DNA from: Tethya wilhelma
Taxonomy: Eukaryota > Porifera > Demospongiae > Tethyida > Tethyidae
Assembly: GCA_964030475.1 (NCBI GenBank)
Contig: CAXIPT010000002.1
Coordinates: forward strand, 9,754,984 to 9,818,983
Length of the DNA: 64,000 nucleotides
Direction of reading: 5' to 3'
In this document: piece by piece, positions 1 through 13,492 of the stretch
How positions within the stretch are numbered: the first letter of the stretch is position 1
Layout of the letters: every line of letters starts with the position of its first letter
Notes under the pieces: generated by a model
What the model saw: the letters and a program-made list of their open reading frames with translations, nothing else
What the model was told of the DNA's origin: nothing
Database searches by the model: none
Position numbers and translations under genes: made by a program

Positions 1-397
1 CAAGTACCAGTTCACATTCTCGCTTTGTGTGTGCCTGTATTCAAAGAAACATGAATGCTTGGTTAATTCTTTAGCTATTCTACCAGGAAGACGTATATTG
101 TAGTTAGGTTCCACTGACAGTTTGTAGTATCAAAGTACCAATTCCTGTTGGCTAGTAAACTGAGGAATAACACAATACATGGAAGCAATTTGATTGTTCC
201 TTATAGTATTTTGTATAAATTCTTTACCAAAATAGGTAGTTTTATTCTTCCTATTACTGGTAACTTATAATTGCCATGAGGAAGGGCATATTTCAAGCAT
301 TAGCGTAAGTTTCAAATCAAATGGTCTTCCCAAACCTAAGAAACTCTCCTAATATGCATCGATACATGTACATTCAGTTTGTCCCTCTTAAACATAC

Positions 398-2037
398 CTC
401 CAAATCCGTTACTCTTTTTCCACACCAACTGCATACAGCTGGTGAGAATTTACATTTTATTAAATGAGAGTCGATGTCACTCCTAAAGAGTTGCTCCTTA
501 CAGCCAAACTCCCTATTGGGGCAGGCCACTACAGCAAACCGACACGTTTCAAAGTGTTCCTGCAGGGAATTGGAGAATACTATTATTAAAATCACTGCTT
601 ACTAGTAACCAGGGTTTCAGTGATTGAAGGTTAGAAGGGTAGAGATCAGACAGGATGGATTTCAATTGACAACAGGTGTGAATCTAATCTAGGTGGGCTT
701 ATGTCCTGCAAGCTAATGTCCCTTGAGATATACTTGCATTGTCACTGAACCCTTGCCTAGTTCATGCCATCCTGTATATATGATATGGTCAGCGACTGGT
801 CTAGCCTTAGCTGAATCATGTGAGAATTAATATGACCTCAGTGATTTTGTCTACAAAATATTATGTTCTCCTAAGCTTTGAGCACTTGCATGATGATGAT
901 GATGATGATTCACAAGAATGTACAAGAGCCACATCAGAGATATTATGTCAACAGCTACAGCTTCTAGGTAGCCAGACAGCTGCTGAGCAAGCTTCTGGTG
1001 TTTAGCTAGCAGAATCTGCACTGATAAAAATCAGCAACTGCAAAGGTGTCTAAAATCCATTCCTGTTAATGCACCACAAGGCTCTGGCTAGTTTACAAAT
1101 TAACAGCACACATAGAGGTTATGCACGGGGCGTGGTCAAAGACCGGAAGCCGCCATGTTTGAAGGCATTTTGGCAGCTGCCACGTTATTTTCTCCGTATC
1201 ATATTTTGCTCTGCTGAGCTGAAGCAACGGTGAATATCTGCTAGTTTTTCAAGATCTTTAACTAAAATACAGCTTCCCTTTATGTCATCCAACTATTGAT
1301 CGAGCCCCAAGGTGAGCAAATAAGACAAAAAAACCTGCTGCAAAAGTCGCCGTTTTGTACTACTGACATACGGCGCGTGGTCAACTTGCCCTCAAACATG
1401 GCGGATTGCCTCCGTTGCCAAGGGACACGCCCCTAGTTTCACTTCCGGTGCATAACCTCTATTAGCACCGCTCTCTTGACAATTGGGCTGCAGTGCTGCA
1501 GGTGTTGAATTTTAACGTTGCAACTTGATACATACCTTATAGTAGGTACCTTCACCCTGCCAAGGGCATGAAGGATTAAGACACTTTAAAACAGAATTTT
1601 TTAGTTCCAGTTCCACCGCTTTATCCCTAAAGCAATGACTGAGTTCAATAACAGCATTGCACTTTGGACAGCTGAAAGTTGTCACCTTACTGCATGAGAA
1701 AAAAGCAAAGAATGCACACAAAAAAAGAATTACATCATGAATCACTTGGTGCACTAAACCAAGAATAATATACAGTAGAATCTGATACTATTCATTGATA
1801 TAATTATACTAATATGACGTGATAGCTGTATAACATGCAGCTATATTAATTCAATGACAATGCACACAAAATAAAAAAGAAAGATTATGAATCTCATTAT
1901 AATAATTATACAGCTGTACAGCAGCCTCACCTTGCAGACAAAGTAGCATAACAGTTTCCACAGACTCTATCACCACATGGACACTGCATGGGTGAGTTGA
2001 GCAGGTATTGACCACATCTGGCACAATTTAAGCTCAT
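398..2037 (-). CDS. TRAF-type RING/zinc-finger protein, 5' part (runs off left edge)
   Basis: Three exons are visible on the minus strand: 2037-1931, 1689-1536 and 559-398, all with GT-AG borders and compatible phases. Exon 1 starts at an ATG and encodes a Cys-rich start (CARCGQYLLNSPMQCPCGD), a RING-like module; exon 2 adds SCPKCNAVIELSHCF and a CLNPSCPWQGE stretch; exon 3 has the repeated Cys/His pattern of TRAF zinc fingers (EHFETCRFAVVACPN, then HLIKCKFSPAVCSWCGK). RING plus TRAF zinc fingers is the layout of TRAF-family E3 ligases and adaptors acting below receptors in the cytoplasm. Exon 3 ends on a donor, so the coiled coil and any MATH domain would lie left of the window. Which TRAF it matches cannot be told. 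The 1537-1688 exon is followed in the intron by an inverted-repeat element at 1112-1461. Confidence 0.75.
1112..1461. mobile_element. MITE-like inverted-repeat element (family AGAGGTTATGCAC)
   Basis: The element begins AGAGGTTATGCAC and ends with its exact reverse complement GTGCATAACCTCT. Further in, CCGCCATGTTTGA on the left pairs with TCAAACATGGCGG on the right. There is no coding capacity. It lies in an intron of the TRAF-type gene. This is typical of a non-autonomous DNA transposon. Confidence 0.65.
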
Positions 2038-2402
2038 CTTGATTTCATGGTATTTTCTGGTGAACATTTCTTTTTTATACACAGAACAACTCGACCTATG
2101 GCCTACGAGTTAAAGTAAGGTCATGAATATCATTACAGTTGCTAAAAACAGATTTCAAGGGGAAATCCCTTAATAAAATGCATATCCGGCCTGCGTTTTT
2201 TCATCCAGCTAGCCCTAGAATTCTAGAAGTCAACTTATACTGACATGACAGGTCCACACAACCCCAGACATGACCATTTTGTCCTATAACATGATACAGG
2301 TCAGCATGCATTCATGACCTGAAAAGTGACACAGTGTAGCACAACAACAAAAATTACGCACAGCACTAAAAATTCACAAAATTATTAAACATCTTCAGAT
2401 GT

Positions 2403-5400
2403 TCAGAGGAGGGGGTCAGTACCGTTCCAAGAAATTAGCGCATTTACCCATCTGGATAAGAGAAATAAATGAAACAAGATTATCAACATTAGCATATCAA
2501 CTAGAGAGCTTACTCACTTGGTTCGTATGCAATGTTCTAATGGCGATATCAAATCTTTTTCCTCATGATGACAATCTTTACTACCTGTGGTGTCTGGTGA
2601 AGGAGAATAAAGCCAGTCAAAATCATAAAATACAAAACATCAGACCATCATTTAGCATAATCTACATCCTGCTGAGTGTATATTACGGCGGATTATGTGA
2701 AAAAGTAAGCCACACGCATGCACGATCACGCACACAGACATGCACCAGGTACATGAGTGGTACAGGTATCCATGCATGTGCTTCCCTATGTGCATGCCCA
2801 GAGGAGGTACGACACGCGAGTGTCAACTAGCACATTCCAATCACATGACCACTATAGTTTGGTATTGGATTAGGTCTCGTGCACCTACCATGCTGAGTCA
2901 GCACAAACATTGAATTGACACTCGCGTACGTATCGTACCTCCTCTGATGCACGCCTGTGCTCAGCAGGTGCTAATTTACCACCACACACCTATAGTTAGT
3001 CTTATCTCTTCATCTTGACCTGCTAATCCATCAAAGTAGAATAAATCAAATCTTCTTTCCAATTGCCTAATATGGTTGTAAAACGTAAGTTTGAGCACGA
3101 ACGTACATGCACAATTTAATTCCTTTACAGTCCATGCCAGGACATAAAATCATCGGAAAACCAGGCACAATTAGTATTCTTGAGATTACAATCACTAGAC
3201 ATAGAGGAAAACAATGCACGACTAGGACCGCTATTCTTACCAATCTTGGAGAAGTTTTCTCTGAATGGAGAACAATACAGAGTAATGGCTCTCACAACAG
3301 ACGACCCAGATGGGATAGATGGGCTCTTTATAATGGCTGCCTACCTGAAGGAGACAAGAAAGACAAAGAGAAGAGGAGGGGAGATGAGAATTAAGGTAAC
3401 AGAACCATCTTGTCTGCCTCTATACAGCAGACATGTAGCTGTTAAATGTCAGACATACTTCCTATAGGGCATAACTGGAGACAGTGAACATGCAGTTGGC
3501 ATGCAAAAAAAATGAAAACACAGGTTAAGCCACTGAAAACCACACAGTTAAACATGAAAGCAATCCACAAACAGTATGTTAGTCTCCAAGAAACAGGCAG
3601 CAGAGCAGCCATACAAGAATTGGTTCCAAGGGAGAGTCTCATATTGTTTGCAATGCCTTCCCCACTGTAAACCACACAGCAATATAAAATTACACTATTA
3701 TGCAGAAAAACTGGTGTCCCTCACATCATATACACACCACAAAAATTGCCCATCAAGCCACAAAAACAACAAACAAAGCACTACCAAGTGGGAGGGTCCC
3801 AGGGGAAACAAAAGCCTTCTTCACCACAAAAAGACTACAGATAAATATTTCACAATGCGTAAGTCATTGCTGAGAATTGTTTACTATTGTAGACCTGCGT
3901 CAACAAAATACTTATCCTTAAATTTTCTAAACATGAATTTTTGCTTAGAACAAGTACAGTACTTACTGTGCACACATTGTGATGCTCATAGAGAGTCAAA
4001 AATCCAATTTCACTTTGGTGGGCAACTCCTTTTAGCAAATGCTGCACAAAAGGCAGACAGAAAGTAAATCAAACAGTAAGAGACAAGACAATTGTGGGCA
4101 GCCTTTACAGACTAAACAAAGAGTCTGTTGGCCAACAAAACATGTTAACCAGGTTACTGCATTCAACCTATAGACACTAAAATTACCACAAAGAGCTAAG
4201 TAAAAACAATGGCTTTGTCTAGCCAACTTACTTTGTGGCTTTGACCACTATCAAGCTGTAATTCACCATCAAAGACATTACTTGAAGCTCTTCCAGTGAG
4301 CAATAGATTGATCAACTCCTATACATGAAAACAACAATAAAAAAGATATTTACATGCAAATTAGATTGCAATCAGCTGGTCTCTTGTGGGTATAATGAGG
4401 CTAATCTGTGGTTTATAACGCCCAATTTAACCACTCAGGTGCTACATGCTAAGGTCAGCAACATGTGTGCAGCTTCTACATTCATTGTACCTATCTCTAT
4501 CAATGAACACACACAGACGCACCTGTGCACAGTAGTTATGAGCTGCAATAAGCCTGTTAGTGGGTTCATCCATATCGGCTTTAACACTAGGGGGGAAAGA
4601 ATCATAAAATTCATGTGATTCTAAGCAGAAAAACAGAAAATACACTTCTCTTACTTTTGTATTCCTCTTGTAAGCACGGCAGATAAAAGAAAATATATAC
4701 AACTACTTGCTTCATCATCTTCTAGCTGAAGAGAGTATAAACAAAACTCAAGTATAATGGTGATAAAAATAGACAGAGTTTATTCAGTTAAGTGACAATG
4801 CACTGCTGCTTCACAGACCAATTGCAACTACTTGTCACTGGCAAGCCCAAACTTGACAAGTGAGAAACAGATTCATTAGATTTTAAAAACAATTAGCCAT
4901 ACATAGTTAGTCTAAAAATAGATGAAGTCATGCAAGTGCAACAATTGGCGTAATAAGGAAAAAACATCTGTACTAGTGAATAATTTAATTTTATTATCTA
5001 GAGGATTCAGCACTAGCCTCGTATGAATTTGTACTGTAAATAAAACACACATGCTAGAGTACAGTATTTCTAGCTTAGAGCCTCGTACAATGCTTCACTC
5101 CAGTTTTGACATGCAACTTGCTCATTTTTCTGTTACGTTGAAACGGTCTTAAACGGTCTTTTTCATTCGTCGGAAAACACGTTGATAACATTTTAACAGA
5201 AGCGTTGGAGAGTCTAAGCAAACAGAACAGGAACTATATATATTGGGGGTACTATATAATATACAGACAACACTACTCTTGCAGTGATAACTAAGTGGTG
5301 ATCTTTATAATTAGCTGTGTAGATTTCAGAACTTAGAAAACAAAAGAATTACATGTATGACTCTTAGTTGACACTAGCTTGAGCCTAAACTAGTTGGCTA

Positions 5401-7904
5401 GCAACACTGGACCACAAACAACATTGGTACGTCACTACGGCAATCACACAATGCACAGTACAAGTGTGATGGATATTACCATGGAAACTAGTTGGCAAAC
5501 ACACAACTACAGTCAACAGTAAACAGAATCCACATGTTAGCCATATGCTAGAGAAATTACACAATGAAACTAAATTTTCTCCAGTTTAAAGTGCTTGACC
5601 TTTAACAACTAATATATTAATGAATATTGGCAAAGAGGAAGTAAACAATTATAATATGCTGCACCTGATAGCAGAAAGCAGCCACACATTACATAGTTGT
5701 TTACATCGTTGAAAAAAGATACGGAGGTAAAATACCAGTGTTCTGTGAAGCAATTATTGAGAGTGGAAAAAAACATTTATCCAAAATAAGGAAAACTGAA
5801 CTACTGTACAATAACATTTCCTCTATCTTGTGCATATCATACATGTCATCATTCCTCTTTGCCAGTGAGTTCTAGTAGCTCAGTGGAAAGAGCATTCAAC
5901 TAAAATTCAACGATTGGAATTGTATCTAGATCTCACGATTTTTTCCTATGAATTTTCATAATATACCCTTGTACACTTACCACAGACAAGCAACTGTATA
6001 GAAACTGTCTTAGTACCACAATGTCATTGAAAGTATGTAGTACAGCCTGCAAAATGCACAAAATGAACCACCATAAACAGTACATGAAAATGCACCTGGG
6101 TAAGTTTAACTCTTAATAATCCATTACTCAACTACTTCAGATTAGTAACATCAACAATACTAAAAAAACAACTGGGCATGTACTTTTGATAGAAGTACAA
6201 GCACACAATAGTATCAATGTAGTGTATTGCCCCTGATAACTCATGAGGGGGCACTTTCAGTTTGTATTGCTACAATATGGATTCACACATGACACTAATA
6301 ATAACCTTTAATAGCTAATTTTAGTCAGCAAACAGGAAGAAAATTAAATCAAAATAACTATTTTATGCTACCATTACTGTGGAACATCAACCAAAGATAT
6401 GACTTTTTGAGATATCAGTTACCATCACATGCAACTCATGACTACCCATTTCGATAAACAAACAAATTATTAAGTACAGTGACATCAACACAAAAGGAGT
6501 TGGTAGTTAAAGCTTGCTGTGCTGTCCACAAACAGGTGATTCTGAAAAACCAAACGTATAACTTTTCCCATCCTGTACACCCATTTGTGGGAGACACAAC
6601 ATTGGCCAACAATTTCTATTTTAATCTTTTAACTTCCCAATTCTGTACTGTTTCAAAACTATACCCACTGAAACATGTATGTTTTTCCTTCCCACTTTAA
6701 TTTTAACCAAAGATTGAAAGCAAGAGGCAGGAAGCTAAAACCAAAAGATACTTAATTTGATAATAATTATTACAGGTGTATATAGTTGCATCAAGAAACT
6801 GAGTTGCTGATTTTTTTTTTCACTTACTTTTTCTGTTATGTGGTCGGCTCTGTAGGTTGCTGAAGATGATAATATTCCACCAGACTGAACAGTCGAATAG
6901 CCCATTGAGGAAGGTCTGCATGAATAGATGTAGACAAAAGTTGATTACGTTCAAAAAGAGTATGGTATGCATTGTTGCATCACTATATATACCATTAGAA
7001 TAGGAGTCCAAATATTACAGGTATCATAATGGGGTCAACCATTCATAAAATTTATGGCTACATTAACATAAATAGAACACCGATAAAAGGTCCCTGAGCA
7101 AATTACTAAGAATGCAGACGGAAACTCAGACACTGGATGACAGGAAAATATAACCTTTGGACTGTACACATGCACACATCAAAATCACAGCACACGTCTC
7201 TAGAATCATACAATATCATTATCGTCGCTATGCTAAATAGGACAGTCCAAATATTACCGGTCATAGCGTCATAATGGGGTCAACCATTTATGAAATATAT
7301 GGCTACATTGACATAAATAGAACACCGACAAAGGTCATAGGATTGAGATATTCATTTCAAAAGGTCCCTGTACATGTCCACAATTATTAAAACTCGGACG
7401 AAACCCAGACACTAGACAAAGGAAAATATAATCCCACAGATAACAATGGCTGATTCACTACCTATCCTCTTCCTCACCACAAGTGATTACAGTCATCAAA
7501 AATCGTAGCGTATATTGTGTATATGCATGCACCATTTTGTTCCAAAATGCACAATCACATAATTGGTGGTGCTTTGGGTATTTAAGTTCCGGTACTACAG
7601 TACATGGTCTTGGGAGATCTAATATTGTATATTTTAGAGACGCCCGCTATATTTTGGGAGGGAAAAAAATTGAAATCCCAACTAGTTGGCCACGATGATG
7701 AAGCATTGACATATCAATCGTGGCGTACATACTTACAATGCTACTACTGCACATTTCTGATCCCCAGCTTGCCACAGTATTTCGGCTAAGGCTCCCACAA
7801 GAGCACCAGTCCTTTGGCTGTGATTGGGACGAAGACTGTAAAGATGTGTGCAATGGAGCACTCATAATGAATATTGCCATGAACAAAGAAACAACCTCTT
7901 ACAC

Positions 7905-7944
<40 letters not shown>

Positions 7945-9393
7945 CTATACCATCCTCTGATGGTAGAGAGATTTTCTGAGAATTTGAACGATTTCAAAAG
8001 AAATGAACTGATCTAGGATAAAATCTAATAATCATACCAGTACCAAGAACTCTGCTCCCCAGCTGCAAGTGCTTCCATGAATAAGAGGTTCTTGATAAGA
8101 TAAGATTGAACACACGCCATCACACCACAAGGTCCGCCCTATAAAGATACAGAGAAGAAGACACAATACAGTCTAGATAATAAAATTAATCATGAATTCC
8201 ACCCCTCAAAAGCATACAACGTCGTGTATGACTTGAATGGTTTCGTTTATGTTTGGTGTATAGAAACAGTCTATACAAACTCTCTATACATTGGCAACAT
8301 GCACTAAATAAACCATCCCACTATTGTATTCTATTCAACCAAAAACAATCCATTATGCTTATTCAAGATCCACATGTACGTGTACACACACACACACACA
8401 CACACCAGGAGGTTGGCTAGTTACTATTCAACCCACAAGCCTCAAATAACATGGTGGTTTTCATGCTTCAAAACCTTCAATGCAGATTTGGTTGGAGGAG
8501 TACATTTACTAGTTTCATATTCCCATGCCATCTCCTCCTTTGGATTTTTTTTCATGACATAAGTAAGGCACGAGGGTTTATTTTCTTTACACCTTTCTTT
8601 GTGGAAAAAGTTGGAGGGGGGCACCCCGAAATACACCTACAATATCTGTGTAACTAACAATTGACATTGATGTACATTTCTTGCTAAGGCATCTGTAACA
8701 AAACCACCCGTCCATGCACTCCCCAACATTTGTGGCTAAACCAAGAAATAGTTGATAGTTTCAAAGTTGTACACACCACAAGCATGCACTATCAAGATTC
8801 AAAACTAACTTTGTGCTGTATAAGTCCATACTCCAGTCCAGGCAGGTCACAGAATGTAAAATTCTGCCTTCTCCACTCGTCATTGAAAGATGGACCTTTA
8901 GCGCTGCCAAAGAGAAGCATTCGAAGAGCCTATTATATAGCGAAGAAAATCAATTCTATTAGAATGAGCATTAGAATCATATCCAGAACGAGAATAGAAT
9001 AAGCATTCAAATGAAGCTTCTCATTCTAGTGTCATTGTGATTTCTATTCTGATGCAACGGTATGGTATGCAGAGTGGCAGTGTATACTATGCAATTTAAA
9101 CCTATTCTATTTTGAGAAAAAAACTTTCACCGGTCAACAGACTGAGATTCCTACTATTAATAGCTTACAGTACCTTTGCACTTTGTGGCGAAATAGGTTG
9201 ACCACTAGTTTGCGTCACTGCAGGTCTGGTCACAGAAAGACCTAAGATGGGCACACACACGAAGAAGGTGAGTCAGGGTGTGTCTAAACAGTTAGTATAT
9301 CAATACTTTTGACAGATGTTGGGATTTCCATAGTGAGATCCACCTCTTCTAGATCTTCACACATCATCGCGGCGACAGGAGTCTGAGGGAAAG

Positions 9394-9432
<39 letters not shown>

Positions 9433-12178
9433 ACCACTATAGCTAAAGAGCGATTAAATGCTTATTAAGAGTGGAAATAATATTGCTTTTAAATGGGAAT
9501 GTAATATAATATGCACATAATTATGCAGAGCTGCAGGAGTCCGAGTCATAATGACAATGTCGTCAGCTGATTCTAGTTATGAATAATAGTTATGATAAAG
9601 AAGGTCATGGTACATCCTTTATGCTTTGAGCTCTAATCTAAGTTATCTAAACTTAAAACTGTGCTCCTTGGATCACAGCTTGCACAGTTTTCAAAAACAC
9701 ACAATGAGTTACATACACCTCTAGTACATTCTAAGAGACAGCCTTCTTACCCTTTCTAGATGGGTAATAAATAGGAGGATACCCTTAGGGCATAATGGCT
9801 ACTGATTTCCAGTTTGAAACTTGATTTGCCAGAAAATTTGAGGACAAAGGGAAAAAGGCGGTGTTTCATTATTAGGTCATTATGATTGCACAACCGAGTT
9901 TCAAGGAAGAGAATGTTTATTCACACCCCCTGGGAGAGAGAGTGTGAGTATGCAGTTGCAGTTGCACAAGAACTTTTGTGAAATTTCAAGCTTATTGTGC
10001 CATATCATTTAGCTTGTGAAAAACATATGTACAGCATATGGATGTACATACATACATACACACACATAACGTGTAGTATGCATGCCAACAATGAATTAGG
10101 AAACAATGAATGTACTTTTTTGGAATAAAAGGTCATCAATCATCCACTAAGCGATCTAATAATGAATTCATTATTTTTTCATGAGATCATTCATGGCTCA
10201 TTTCAGAAAGAGGTAACAGATATGCACTAAAATGGTCTCCAAAAGACAAATCATTGGTGCTATGATCACTATCACTTAGATAATTGGGACTAACCTTTTC
10301 CCTATCACATGTGAAATGAGGAGACTTTAAGTTTTGATCTTGTAAGGTTAGATCCCTTCTTGGTGATTTAAGAGTCACAAGCGAGTCATCTAATCTCCCA
10401 TGACCACTTTGTGGGTGTGGTAGTTGTGCTGAGAAACCAGTGGTGTTCCTTGCATCATTTCTTCCTAGTATGGTCTCACCATAATCTTTACTTTCTTTGG
10501 TATCAACGATGGTTTGAGATTTGAAAGGTGAGCCGCCCTCTTGCTGCCATCTGCCTCCACTCCCCCTCACACCCACTCTCTGGGGGGCAACAATGACATC
10601 ATCCTGTCCCCCCAGGGGGCTGGCGTGACCTTTGCGACCCCTGCTGCTAGTTCGATCGTGAGCGGTAGGAGTGATGACAAAATCTCCTAATTTGGTCGAA
10701 ACGGACTGTGAAGGAGGATGAAGACTTCTCAAACCAACTTTAGATTTTACTCCAGATTCAGAAGACGACCTAACATTCATTCTACCACCACTACCACCAG
10801 TACCTTGGTAGTGAGTGTCCACTGAAGTCAAATCAAGACGAAGATTCACGTCTGAATCAAGCATTTTCTTAGTGATTGGGTTACCGTCAGCTTTTTCGTC
10901 ATCACTGACCTTTCGAGCTGTTGGAGACAAAGTTCTAATACTACCTGAGTCTGTTTCTTTCTTACCAGTGGGTAAAGGGTTATCGTTTTTGGTTCTAGTT
11001 GTAGCAGAAGGGATAACTTTTTTCGATGAAGAGGTGTCATATTGGGTTGCTATGGTGGGTGGAGCTTGAGGATTGGTGGGCGGAGTCGATGATGTAATGG
11101 CCTTTGTGGATAGAAGGGAGTGTACAATGACTTCAATCATAGTTCGGTAGTTATTCATTTCCTAGTATGGTGATAAACAGGAAGATGATACAATGGATGA
11201 ATGCATTTATAACTTCCAATAATCATTAATAACAATAATCCCTTACAGATTGTTATTGTGATGGGAAATACTCATTATCATTGCATTATACACAAAGCAA
11301 ATTCTTAATGATGCAACTGGGCTTTATCATGACAAATATCTAACCTCTGGGTAACTTTTCTACACAAGTGCACATACACATGCACATTAACAGGTACCTT
11401 CGGGGTGATGACATAAATATATTAGCTTACAAACTAGCCAACCAGTTCGACTCCTCTCTCTAGGGTCCATTAATACGATTACATCATAGCGATGTCATGA
11501 AAAGTGCTAATAATAGACATACAAATGTGAACGTGGTTCAGCACTAAGCTTTATTGCAACTACATTCCTTTAAAGCCTATCATGTGTTCAGAATGGAACA
11601 ATGATCATGTGAGTTTATTGTAAACAACCATATAGCGTACAATGTAAACAGGAAGTATACATATTAGTTGCATACAAACATACACACATCACATACACAC
11701 ATGTAGGCAAATAAAACACACAAAGTACTAATTCCTATAAATAGAATAGACATACAGCTTATGATATAAAAGCTTTAGCCTAATCCCAAAAATATATCAC
11801 TGACAAAGCTATGTGCCTAGTAAGCAAAGATTGTCTACTTGCAAATTTTAAACACAAAAGGTTTGGAAGAATTCAAGACACTTTACCAGAACAAGAACTA
11901 CATGAAACATGACAAACTTTTGGGAAGAGAAAAGGGGTTGGGAAAAGATAAAATAACTTGCTTCCTCTACAAAAAAAAAGACTATTAACAGTGAACGAAA
12001 GACATAGTCTACAGTCAGAGTGAGAGTGAGCGAGAAGGGGGAGAGAGAGAAAGAATGGGGGAGAGAGAAATTATTAGTACCTTGTTTCTTTTCATTAGCT
12101 TCTCAATACGAAGAGCTTTGGCCAGGGCCAGTCTGTTGCTAATGCTGTAGAGAGATAAATCATGCACATAGACAGCAA

Positions 12179-12234
<56 letters not shown>

Positions 12235-12554
12235 GCAAGCACTGAATCTTTATCATTGTGCTTCAGTTAGGTTTATACTACTTTGTAAAACATATATAGC
12301 ACACCTTGTAGCATTTCTTGGCAGTTCTTCATCTAGTACTGCTAATGTAGACTTAAGGCCCTATTTTGTTTTGAGAATAATTTGAAATAAGTTTGAACTT
12401 TCATAAACCAAATTAAACTTGAAATTATACTAATTTTAGACTAGTTAGCCACGGCCAATTGCCCCAATTTGTAGGTGTAGTAACTTAATACCTTTCTGCT
12501 GAGAAACTCTCGCACAAGAGAAGCTGCTAGGTCTTCAGTTGTATGCTGAGTCAT
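2403..12554 (-). CDS. MINDY4: MINDY4-like lysine-48 deubiquitinase (FAM188B type)
   Basis: A cysteine protease that trims K48-linked ubiquitin chains. Exons identified on the minus strand: 12554-12492 ([23 protein letters not shown]), 12360-12305, 12144-12081, 11161 to about 10200 (roughly 320 aa of low complexity), 9382-9307, 9241-9174, 8929-8810 ([17 protein letters not shown]), 8148-8044, 7835-7737, 6915-6828, 4725-4655, 4586-4523, 4318-4232 ([19 protein letters not shown]), 4041-3967 ([15 protein letters not shown]), 3344-3241, 3066-2990, 2593-2518 and 2451-2403 (ends NGTDPLL, TGA). The catalytic Cys is in [11 protein letters not shown] (exon 8148-8044) and the catalytic His in ESHYSVLFS (exon 3344-3241), so both are present. 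The N-terminal LVREFLSRK...[11 protein letters not shown] and [12 protein letters not shown] segments match the MINDY4 subgroup rather than MINDY3. Two uncertainties: the 3' border of the large exon, and an expected small exon between 6828 and 4725 that I could not place. It is divergent from the membrane-protein gene 160 bp away. Confidence 0.9.
2799..2946. mobile_element. MITE-like element, family CAGAGGAGGTACGA, copy 1
   Basis: A 148-bp element in a MINDY4 intron. It starts CAGAGGAGGTACGACACG and ends with the inverted equivalent CGTACCTCCTCTG. A second copy with the same ends is at 61753-61915 in the ZNF277-like gene. It has no coding capacity. Confidence 0.7.
5868..5955 (+). repeat. possible decayed tRNA-derived SINE
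   Basis: The string TAGTAGCTCAGTGGAAAGAGC looks like the D-arm/A-box of a tRNA, with a much weaker B-box-like stretch (GATTGGAATTGTATCT) about 35 bp downstream and then a T-run. It cannot fold as a complete functional tRNA by eye. It lies in an intron of the MINDY4-like gene. Confidence 0.25.
7002..7435. repeat. diverged direct duplication inside a MINDY4 intron
   Basis: About 150 bp from 7002 (TCCAAATATTAC ... CATAATGGGGTCAACC ... AATAGAACACCGA) recurs in the same orientation from about 7246, with small insertions. It contains no exon. It looks like an old local duplication within the intron. Confidence 0.6.
7903..7938. repeat. CA microsatellite
   Basis: Simple CA repeat in an intron of the MINDY4-like gene. 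Similar CA/TG tracts are at 8382-8404 and 9399-9430 in the same gene. Confidence 0.95.
12183..12230. repeat. GA microsatellite
   Basis: Simple GA repeat between exons 2 and 3 of the MINDY4-like gene. Matching CT tracts occur at 14698-14732 and 14885-14930 in introns of the neighbouring membrane-protein gene. Confidence 0.95.
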
Positions 12555-12714
12555 TCAGATGTCATTGCCAGACAAAATTGCAACGATTGCAGATTTCTAG
12601 CTAAGTTCAAAGTTCAAACGCAATTCGCTTAATTAGACAAAATTTGAAGAGTCAAAATCAGAGGCGGTACAGAGTGTTTTGAGCTTTGGTCCTGTGTACT
12701 GTCTCTAAAAAGCG
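12555..12714. promoter_or_regulatory. bidirectional promoter A (MINDY4 / membrane-protein gene)
   Basis: Only 160 bp separate the divergent start codons at 12554 (minus) and 12715 (plus), so the transcripts must start from a shared region. The equivalent region of unit B is 13807-13961. Both keep the AAACGCAATTCG-like word and AATTAGAC; no TATA box is obvious. Confidence 0.6.
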
Positions 12715-13334
12715 ATGGATGACGGGAATTTAAAGCCGACAGATGAGGAGATAGCCAAGAGACTGTTCACACCTAGTCCAGGAAGTACTAGGAGAGCGAG
12801 GTCCTATCACAGCAGTCCAGAAAAATCGGCCACGAAACGCGACCCTCTTCACGGATATGGGTGGACATGGGCGTCCTCAAGAGATGCTCACAAGCAGAGT
12901 GACTTTAGAATAGGATTACTGGGGGCGTTGGTGTTCTTTGTGTTGTGCCTGAGCGCTGTTTTGGTGACTCTATGGCTGAACTACCACCAGGAATGGTCAT
13001 CCGTGACATTTGAAGGTTTGTAGGTGGTTTGTTTGGTTTGTTTTGAGCATGAATCGAGGTTTTCACGAAATGAGTGCTTAATTGGATACTTATGCTGTTA
13101 AAACAAGGAGTGTTTATGCAGTGTTAAAGGAAATGTGAAATGAATGGTTAACTTTATTGGCAAAGGTCGTCATCGCTAAAGTTTGCAAACTGTTTTGACA
13201 CCCTTTACCAAGTGCTTTGTCTCCACTTACAGATGTTTCAAGGTTCTTTAGCAATGAACCACTGAAGGCACACATGGAAAGAAATCGTTCCACGGGCACT
13301 CTCTATTACCTTCGAAGGATGAAACCACTCTTAG
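12715..13334 (+). CDS. upstream duplicate of membrane-protein exons 1-2 (alternative 5' end or fragment)
   Basis: Exon 12715-13015 and exon 13233-13334 encode MDDGNLKPTDEEIAKRLF... through the first membrane segment and the FFSNEPLKAHMERN stretch. They are nearly identical to exons 13962-14262 and 14476-14577. No third exon follows before the second unit begins. The sequence is open and has good donors, so it could splice onto exon 3 at 14735 as an alternative 5' end, skipping unit B. If it does not, it is a duplicated fragment. The phases of the two exon 2 copies are identical, so a skipping product would be in frame. Confidence 0.6.
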
Positions 13335-13492
13335 GTATGGCTTAATATTGGTGCAAATTTATGGTGATAAGTAGTTTAGTTAGCTCCACTGTTAAGTGTT
13401 TATTCTGTTGATGTGGCAACAGCAATGGGTTCAAAGTTCAAATGGTGTCATATCAAGGAAAACAATGAACCTTTATAACTTATATAGCATAC

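Noticed and set aside
2399..2830. Plus-strand 143-codon frame starting [12 protein letters not shown]
   Set aside because: It overlaps two MINDY4 exons (2593-2518 and 2451-2403) on the other strand, whose splice sites and protein match are clear.
3107..3467. Plus-strand open frames around 3.1-3.5 kb
   Set aside because: The minus strand here encodes the MINDY4 exon with [15 protein letters not shown]; the plus frames are shadows.
5868..5955. A functional tRNA gene
   Set aside because: Only the A-box-like half is convincing; the acceptor and T-arms do not pair, so it is listed only as a weak SINE candidate.
10187..11158. Independent single-exon gene starting [10 protein letters not shown]
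   Set aside because: An acceptor (CTAG|GAAATG) directly precedes it in phase with MINDY4 exon 3, so it is the long internal exon of that gene.
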